Below are positions 1 to 6,029 of a stretch of 6,029 bases of DNA, piece by piece; within the stretch, counting starts at the first letter, position 1, and every line of letters starts with the position of its first letter. Source of the stretch: Pseudomonadota bacterium (GTDB taxonomy: Bacteria; Pseudomonadota; Gammaproteobacteria; Xanthomonadales; Xanthomonadaceae); the NCBI GenBank assembly GCA_023391775.1, contig JAEWAG010000379.1, forward strand, positions 1 to 6,029. Direction: 5' to 3'. The notes beneath the pieces are model-generated. The model searched no databases, was not told where the DNA came from, and was given only the letters and a program-made list of their open reading frames with translations. The translations under genes and the position numbers were made by a program.

Positions 1-2
1 GC

Positions 3-149
3 CCCATCATCACCCCCGACTCGCCTGCCGCCACATCCACCTCCGCGCCGGCCAGCCCGGTAGCCGCAGGCGGCGTGGCCGCCGACGGGCCCGGCCCGGC
101 AATCATCCGCCCCGACCGGGATCCTCATCCGGACGCGGGAATCGGTTGA
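3..149 (+). CDS. C-terminal end of an unrecognised protein (partial)
   Basis: The third forward frame is open from the window edge to a TGA at 147-149 and encodes about 48 residues rich in Ala, Pro, Ser and Gly, ending in IIRPDRDPHPDAGIG. About four fifths of its codons end in G or C, as expected for coding sequence in this genome, and a strong hairpin with a T run follows 66 nt after the stop, which fits the end of a transcription unit. The low-complexity composition suggests a disordered tail rather than a folded domain. I do not recognise the protein and cannot assign a function. The stretch is short enough that an open frame by chance in GC-rich DNA cannot be excluded. Confidence 0.4.
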   Translation, partial: PIITPDSPAATSTSAPASPVAAGGVAADGPGPAIIRPDRDPHPDAGIG

Positions 150-215
150 CAGCATTCCACCGGTGAACCGGGCGAATTGTTGCAAAGCACAAATCGCTTG
201 GGCAGAATCGAAACC

Positions 216-280
216 GGCCCGCCAGTCCCCTCGCCGTTTGCTCCCCTCCCCTCACGGCTTCTGGACTGGCGGGCCTTTTC
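216..280 (+). terminator. Strong two-part hairpin with T run (terminator, possibly sRNA 3' end)
   Basis: A perfect 13-bp inverted repeat, GGCCCGCCAGTCC at 216-228 and its complement at 263-275, is followed directly by TTTTC (276-280). Inside its 34-nt interior is a second stem, GCCGT (233-237) with ACGGC (254-258), leaving a 16-nt C/T-rich loop that contains CTCCCCTCCCCTC. The position, 66 nt after the stop at 147-149 and 79 nt before the next start, fits intrinsic termination of the upstream gene. The large pyrimidine loop is unusual for a simple terminator and is discussed as a possible small-RNA motif. Confidence 0.7.
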
Positions 281-293
281 GTGCCCGTGATCC

Positions 294-314
294 CGGGTCC
301 GCGGCGCGGACCCG
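294..314. repeat. Palindrome with 9-bp arms upstream of the nuclease-like gene
   Basis: CGGGTCCGC (294-302) and GCGGACCCG (306-314) are perfect inverted arms around a 3-nt centre. The palindrome sits 14 nt after the T run of the preceding hairpin and 40 nt before the ATG at 355, and it abuts a weak -10-like TACCAT at 317-322. It could be a dimeric repressor operator, a hairpin in the mRNA leader, or a GC-rich chance palindrome. No T run follows, so a terminator role is less likely. Confidence 0.45.
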
Positions 315-316
315 TG

Positions 317-349
317 TACCATCGGCCGAACTCGGGGAATCTGACGGAA
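317..349 (+). promoter_or_regulatory. Possible -10 element and weak Shine-Dalgarno for the nuclease-like gene
   Basis: TACCAT at 317-322 is a plausible but poor -10 hexamer with no recognisable -35 partner; the expected -35 position falls in the GC-rich palindrome at 294-314. GGAA at 346-349 lies 5 nt before the ATG at 355 and is a weak ribosome binding site. Together they give a very short leader. The call rests on position more than on motif quality. Confidence 0.25.
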
Positions 350-354
350 ACCGC

Positions 355-1323
355 ATGTCTGCCTGGAGCCTGGGCGTCGCGCTGGCGGTGCTGGTTGTAG
401 TCGTCGGCCTGCCGTACATCTGGTTCGTGCGCCGTGGCGACCACGGCACGGAGGCCGGGCTGCGTGCGCTGGCAGGACTGCGCTGGCGCGAATTCTCCAC
501 CCTGGTGGGCCAGGCCCTGCAGCAGCGCGGGCTGCGCGATGCCGGCCGCGCCGAGGAGCGCGCCGGCGACGGCGGCAGCCGGCTGCTGATGACCGACGGG
601 ACCGACCGCTGGCTGCTGGCCTGCAAGCACGGCCGTGCCTACCGGCTGGGCCGGGCGCATGTGGAAGAGCTGGCCGGCGAGATGGACCTGGCCGGCGCCC
701 GCTACGGCATCCTGCTGACCGAGGGCCGCGCCATGCGCGAGTCGCTGTCCGCGGCCACCGGATACGGCATCGAAGTCATCGACGGGCGCCGCCTGTGGCC
801 GCTGCTGCGCCCCTATGTCCCGGTCCAGACCCGGGTCGAGGTGAACACCGCCGCCGACACCCGCGCCCGCACCGAAGCCTGGCTGCTGGTACTGGCCGCC
901 CTGGTCCTGGGTGTATCGGCCGCGGTGTGGGGGCCGCAATTGCGGCAGAAGCTCGGCGCGCCGGCGAACGCGCCACAGGCGGCCACCCCGGCGCGATCCA
1001 CGCTTCCGGCCAGCCCGCTACCGGCCGAACCCGAACCTCTGCCCGAGGACGTGGACATCGTGGCCTATCCCGACGAACCCACCCTGCTCCGTTACCAGGG
1101 TGAGGCAGCGCATGCGATCTCGGTCCTGCCGGGCGTGCACCGCGCGCACTGGCTGACCCAGGCCACCCTGGTCGTGGACCGCAGCGGCAGCATCGATGCG
1201 ATCTGGCCGCTGGTCTGCGCCGAGATCGAGCGCTACCCGGCCCTGCGCACGATACGCGTCCAGCTCAACCCGCGCCCCGGCCGCGACGAGCCGGTGCGCT
1301 GGCGGCAGTGCCGCACGCAGTAG
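355..1323 (+). CDS. Membrane-anchored Mrr/restriction-endonuclease-like protein
   Basis: The 322-residue product has four parts. Residues 5-24 form a hydrophobic N-terminal helix (ALAVLVVVVGLPYIWF) followed by RR, which suggests a cytoplasmic domain after it. Residues 37-153 resemble the Mrr-type restriction-endonuclease fold: a WREFSTLVGQAL helix, GDGGS (72-75) as the candidate metal-binding Asp, LLACKHG with Lys91 in the place of the (Q/E)xK lysine, GILLTEG (118-124) for the 'vvT-G' strand, and IEVIDGRRLWPLL (139-151) for the 'i.liDG..L' end. Residues 175-193 are a second membrane helix. A Pro/Ala linker (about 202-231) leads to a conserved-looking C-terminal domain (232-322). The residue two before Lys91 is Ala, not Gln/Glu, and Ser48 follows EF, so catalysis is uncertain. 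Family members act on modified or foreign DNA; a role here is inference. The frame is open upstream to 163, but ATG 355 is preferred: it places the membrane helix at the N-terminus, has GGAA at 346-349, and avoids translating the hairpins. Confidence 0.72.
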   Translation: MSAWSLGVALAVLVVVVGLPYIWFVRRGDHGTEAGLRALAGLRWREFSTLVGQALQQRGLRDAGRAEERAGDGGSRLLMTDGTDRWLLACKHGRAYRLGRAHVEELAGEMDLAGARYGILLTEGRAMRESLSAATGYGIEVIDGRRLWPLLRPYVPVQTRVEVNTAADTRARTEAWLLVLAALVLGVSAAVWGPQLRQKLGAPANAPQAATPARSTLPASPLPAEPEPLPEDVDIVAYPDEPTLLRYQGEAAHAISVLPGVHRAHWLTQATLVVDRSGSIDAIWPLVCAEIERYPALRTIRVQLNPRPGRDEPVRWRQCRTQ

Positions 1324-1740
1324 CAGAGCTTCCGGTTGGATGCCTGCGGGCAGACCGCCTCGCGCGGGACAGCGGCCAGCGCCCCGCTGTTGCTCCTTGA
1401 CCGGGCTGGTACGTATCCGCCCGGGATCCCGCGGTCGCCTAGCAGGAGGAGGTGCTCGCCACGCAAGGGCTGGACCCCACTGCCGCTGCAACGCCTGATA
1501 CGCCCGGCATCGACCCGTCGGCCATTGCTCCCGCAGGCGCAAGTGCACTGAAACCCTGTGCAGGCAGTGACCTCCCACGTGCGCGTCATCTGCACGTTGG
1601 GCATGCCAGTTCCGGCGGTCTGGCAGCTTTGGCGATCACCGCTGTAGTGCATCGCTCTGGCACCAGATCGAACCTGGGCGGTGGACGCTCGCGGGAAGGC
1701 ACGAGGCTGCCCCATCCCCCATCCGCCAGCACCCGGATAC
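1324..1740. other. 417-nt interval with no supportable gene
   Basis: Between the stop of the nuclease-like gene and the gyrA terminator, frames are open on both strands, as is common in GC-rich DNA, but none gives a protein I recognise or a convincing start with a ribosome binding site. The longest minus-strand reading is unusually rich in Cys, Arg and Ser, which argues against a folded protein. Small inverted repeats are present: ACAGCGG/CCGCTGT (1369-1375, 1384-1390), TGCCAG/CTGGCA (1604-1609, 1620-1625) and GCGAT/ATCGC (1632-1636, 1651-1655). I see no tRNA, insertion-sequence ends or CRISPR repeats. It may be decayed sequence, or hold a small RNA I cannot recognise. Confidence 0.5.
1369..1390 (+). 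terminator. Weak hairpin after the nuclease-like gene
   Basis: ACAGCGG (1369-1375) and CCGCTGT (1384-1390) form a perfect 7-bp stem around an 8-nt loop, 45 nt after the stop at 1321-1323. The sequence after it (TGCTCCTTG) has no T run, so intrinsic termination would be weak. The much stronger hairpin at 1747-1764 could also stop plus-strand transcripts, because it is followed by CTTTG on this strand. Confidence 0.25.
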
Positions 1741-1768
1741 ACAAAAGGCGGCCCGAAGGCCGCCCTTT
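1741..1768 (-). terminator. Intrinsic terminator of gyrA
   Basis: Read on the minus strand, GGCGGCC, a TTCG tetraloop and GGCCGCC form a perfect 7-bp stem (1747-1764) followed by TTTTGT (1746-1741). An AAA at the 5' side (1768-1766) can pair with part of the T run. This is a textbook UUCG-loop rho-independent terminator, starting about 22 nt after the gyrA stop codon. It shows that gyrA transcription ends here rather than continuing into 1324-1740. On the plus strand the same stem is followed by only three T residues, so it may also act, less strongly, in the opposite direction. Confidence 0.92.
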
Positions 1769-1789
1769 GCGTCAGGACATGCCGGCGGC

Positions 1790-4408
<2,619 letters not shown>

Positions 4409-4435
4409 CTGGACTCTTCAGCTGGAACGGTCGGC

Positions 4436-4456
4436 GCCACCCGTGCCGGCGGTGGC
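4436..4456 (-). other. Hairpin in the gyrA 5' leader
   Basis: GCCACC (4456-4451, minus strand) and GGTGGC (4441-4436) form a 6-bp stem with a 9-nt GC-rich loop in the predicted gyrA leader, ending 27 nt before the ATG. It does not cover the AAGAG ribosome binding site. It may stabilise the message or be incidental in GC-rich sequence. Confidence 0.3.
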
Positions 4457-4485
4457 CGGAGGCGCTGCGGGAGGACTCCACGCAA

Positions 4486-4512
4486 GCGCGCGAGTGTAGC
4501 ACGAATGGTCAC
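4486..4512 (-). promoter_or_regulatory. Probable gyrA promoter (extended -10)
   Basis: On the minus strand TGCTACACT (4501-4493) is an extended -10 element, TGn followed by TACACT. No good -35 hexamer lies 16-18 bp upstream, where the sequence is G-rich, which fits reliance on the extended -10. The segment after it is CGCGCG, a GC-rich discriminator of the kind linked to supercoiling-sensitive and stringently controlled promoters. Initiation about 7 nt downstream would give a leader of roughly 75-80 nt. In E. coli, gyrase genes are induced by DNA relaxation; the same control here is inference. Confidence 0.65.
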
Positions 4513-4526
4513 TTCCCCGCCCCCGT

Positions 4527-5297
4527 TTGCACGCAGAAACAAGCACTTGCGGCGCGAGGCGGCGTTGTCCGCGCGGTATCGGAGGCTGCGGGGCGCTGCG
4601 CCTGCTGCGCCACCCCGGCCCGGCCTTCCCCACCCTGCCGATGCCGGTAGCGCTGTACGCGCTGATCGCGCTGCTGGTGGCCGGCGGCGGGACCGCAGCC
4701 AGTCCGGACACGGCGGTCTACATGTTCGTCGCCTTCGCTGTGATGGCGGTCAGCATGCCAGGCCTGTCCGGGATTGGCGCCTCGCTGGCGATGGAACGCG
4801 AACTGGGCCTGCTGCGGCTGCGGCGCGCACAGCCGGCGCCGGCAGGCGCCTGGCTGGTGGCCAAGATCGTCTGCGGCCTGGGTTTCGGCGCGCTCGCCTA
4901 CCTGCCGGTGCTGGCCACCGCGCTGGCCGCGGGACGGCTGCCGCTGGCGACCGGCGGGGTCGTGCTGCTGAGCCTGGCCCTGCTGGCGGCCGCGGTCCCG
5001 TTCTGCGCGATGGGGCTCATGATCGGCAGCCTGTTCCGCGGCAACGCCGCGGCCGGCTACGCCAACCTGGTCTACCTGCCCGGCTGCTACCTCTCCGGCC
5101 TGTTCTTCCCGATGCCAGCGTCGCTGCACTGGCAGGTGCCGCTGTGGCCGCAGTTCCATGCCAGCCAGCTGGCCATGCATGCCGGCGGCGTGGAGGGGCT
5201 GCAGTTCGAACCGGTGCTGGTCGCGGACGGCAGCCTGGTCGGCTTCACCGTGCTGTTCAGCGCAGTGGCCATCTGGAGGCTGGCGCGCAAGGGTTGA
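4527..5297 (+). CDS. ABC-2 type transporter permease, N-terminus probably truncated
   Basis: The frame encodes up to 256 residues from a TTG at 4527. It has six hydrophobic segments, near residues 39-55, 62-84, 110-134, 141-168, 174-194 and 229-250, the topology of an ABC-2 exporter membrane subunit. Family hallmarks are the cytoplasmic ERELGLLRLRRAQPAP (90-105, the 'rE.g.l..l...P' motif after the second helix) and YLSGLFFPMPA (188-198) before the last helix. Residues 23-40 (ALRLLRHPGPAFPTLPMP) match the usual amphipathic entry into the first helix, but the 22 residues before that are Cys/Arg/Gly-rich and unlike a permease N-terminus. They also run over the gyrA promoter, so about ten native residues may be lost. 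ATG 4641 is an alternative start that keeps the first helix; GGAGG at 4581-4585 precedes no ATG, GTG or TTG in frame. No ATPase gene is adjacent, so the partner and substrate are unknown. It converges on mtnA. It could be a decaying remnant. Confidence 0.7.
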   Translation: MHAETSTCGARRRCPRGIGGCGALRLLRHPGPAFPTLPMPVALYALIALLVAGGGTAASPDTAVYMFVAFAVMAVSMPGLSGIGASLAMERELGLLRLRRAQPAPAGAWLVAKIVCGLGFGALAYLPVLATALAAGRLPLATGGVVLLSLALLAAAVPFCAMGLMIGSLFRGNAAAGYANLVYLPGCYLSGLFFPMPASLHWQVPLWPQFHASQLAMHAGGVEGLQFEPVLVADGSLVGFTVLFSAVAIWRLARKG

Positions 5298-5303
5298 GCG
5301 GCC

Positions 5304-5332
5304 GGCAGCCGCGTGGACATGGCGCGGCTGCC
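5304..5332. terminator. Hairpin between convergent permease and mtnA genes
   Basis: GGCAGCCGCG (5304-5313) and CGCGGCTGCC (5323-5332) form a perfect 10-bp stem around a 9-nt loop, filling most of the 41-nt gap between the two stop codons. Its placement suggests a shared bidirectional terminator. Neither side has a T run, so it would be a non-canonical terminator, a 3'-end stabiliser, or a site that works with Rho. Confidence 0.55.
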
Positions 5333-5338
5333 AGTGGC

Positions 5339-6029
5339 TCAGGAGGCGAACAGCGCCCGCATCTTCGCCACGTCCGGCTGCTCGACCACGCCGCGCTCGG
5401 TCACGATGGCGTCGATCAGCCCGGCCGGGGTGACGTCGAACACCGGGTTCCAGGCGGCGATGCCCTCGGCCACGGTGCGCACCCCGCCCAGGCCGTGCAG
5501 CTCGCCCGGGTCGCGCTGCTCGATCTCGATGGCCTCGCCGCTGGCCGTGTCCAGGTCCACCGTCGAGGACGGTGCCACCACCATAAACCTGACCCCGTGG
5601 TGGCGGGCGGCGATCGCCAGCTGGTAGGTGCCGATCTTGTTGGCGGTGTCGCCGTTGGCGCAGATGCGGTCGGCGCCAACGACCGCCCACTGCACCGCAC
5701 CGGTCTTCATCAGGTGGGCGGCGGCCGAGTCGGCGATCAGCGTCGCCTCGATGCCGTCCTGCTGAAGCTCCCACACGGTCAGGCGCGCACCCTGCAGCCA
5801 CGGCCGGGTTTCGCCAGCGTAGACCTTGGCGATGCGCCCTTCGGCCATGCCGGCGCGGATCACGCCCAGCGCGGTGCGGAAGCCGGCGGTGGCCAGCGAA
5901 CCGGTATTGCAGTGGGTCAGCACGCCGCTGCCAGGGGCGACCAGGGCCGCGCCCAGCGCGCCCATGTGCCGGTTGGCGGCAAGGTCCTCGTCGGCGATGG
6001 CCCGGGCCTCGCGCTCGGCGACCTCGCGC
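5339..6029 (-). CDS. mtnA: Methylthioribose-1-phosphate isomerase (C-terminal part; 5' end outside window)
   Basis: The enzyme converts 5-methylthioribose 1-phosphate to 5-methylthioribulose 1-phosphate in the cytoplasmic methionine salvage pathway, which recycles methylthioadenosine from polyamine synthesis. The visible 229 residues belong to the eIF-2B alpha/beta/delta-like isomerase family. [10 protein letters not shown] holds the catalytic Cys (codon 5911-5909), and [20 protein letters not shown] holds the catalytic Asp (codon 5671-5669). [12 protein letters not shown] and the closing [17 protein letters not shown] are also typical. The reading frame continues upstream of the methionine at 5965 through [20 protein letters not shown], a normal internal family segment, so that methionine is not the start. 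The family is about 350 residues, so roughly 120 are missing to the right. TGA is at 5341-5339. The gene is on the same strand as gyrA but is separated from it by the opposing permease, so they are not cotranscribed. Confidence 0.96.
   Translation of the reverse strand, partial: REVAEREARAIADEDLAANRHMGALGAALVAPGSGVLTHCNTGSLATAGFRTALGVIRAGMAEGRIAKVYAGETRPWLQGARLTVWELQQDGIEATLIADSAAAHLMKTGAVQWAVVGADRICANGDTANKIGTYQLAIAARHHGVRFMVVAPSSTVDLDTASGEAIEIEQRDPGELHGLGGVRTVAEGIAAWNPVFDVTPAGLIDAIVTERGVVEQPDVAKMRALFAS

Noticed and set aside
163..354. N-terminal extension of the nuclease-like protein to a GTG at 163
   Set aside because: It would translate through the terminator-like hairpin and the palindrome and put a charged, low-quality segment ahead of an obvious N-terminal membrane helix.
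103..939. Long minus-strand open frame opposite the nuclease-like gene
   Set aside because: It is antisense to a gene with clear membrane helices and a domain match, its product is Gln/Gly/Ala-rich low complexity, and it has no ribosome binding site or family resemblance.
1018..1742. Overlapping minus-strand open frames across the gene-free interval and the end of the nuclease-like gene
   Set aside because: The products are Arg/Cys/Pro-rich with no recognisable motif, and two overlapping frames of this kind are expected by chance in DNA with few stop codons.
4509..5801. 430-residue minus-strand frame across mtnA and the permease
   Set aside because: It overlaps the true mtnA frame on the same strand and is antisense to the permease, with Gln/Arg/Gly low-complexity content.
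5339..5965. Treating the methionine at 5965 as the mtnA start
   Set aside because: The same frame continues upstream to the window edge with family-typical sequence ([16 protein letters not shown]), so this methionine is internal.

Overview
The base composition (very GC-rich, strong G/C at third codon positions) and the GyrA protein point to a gammaproteobacterium of the Lysobacteraceae (Xanthomonadaceae): Stenotrophomonas, Lysobacter, Luteimonas, Pseudoxanthomonas or a relative. The clearest taxonomic pointer is glutamine at GyrA position 83 (GDQSVYD), which from memory is the native state in Stenotrophomonas and relatives. I cannot name the species.

Layout, left to right. Positions 3-149 look like the C-terminal end of a plus-strand gene entering from outside the window; I do not recognise it. 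A 13-bp perfect inverted repeat with a T run follows (216-280). Its C-rich loop and inner stem make it either a plain terminator or the 3' end of a small RNA. A 9-bp-arm palindrome (294-314) lies just before a membrane-anchored protein with a degenerate Mrr/restriction-endonuclease-like domain (355-1323, plus). Positions 1324-1740 hold no gene I can support. A textbook UUCG-loop terminator (1741-1768) ends gyrA, which is complete on the minus strand (1790-4408) and is driven from an extended -10 promoter near 4493-4501.

Upstream of gyrA, on the opposite strand, is an ABC-2 type membrane permease (about 4527-5297) with no ATPase gene beside it and an N-terminus that looks truncated. It converges on mtnA (methylthioribose-1-phosphate isomerase, minus strand, 5339 to beyond the right edge), with a 10-bp-stem hairpin between the two stops.

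The genes do not form one pathway. gyrA (DNA supercoiling) and mtnA (methionine salvage) are core genes on the same strand; as I recall they are close neighbours in this family. The permease and the nuclease-like gene look like accessory genes on either side of gyrA. I see no convincing new multi-gene system. The best candidates for a second look are the membrane-tethered Mrr-like protein with its uncharacterised C-terminal domain, the C-rich-loop hairpin at 216-280, and the orphan permease.
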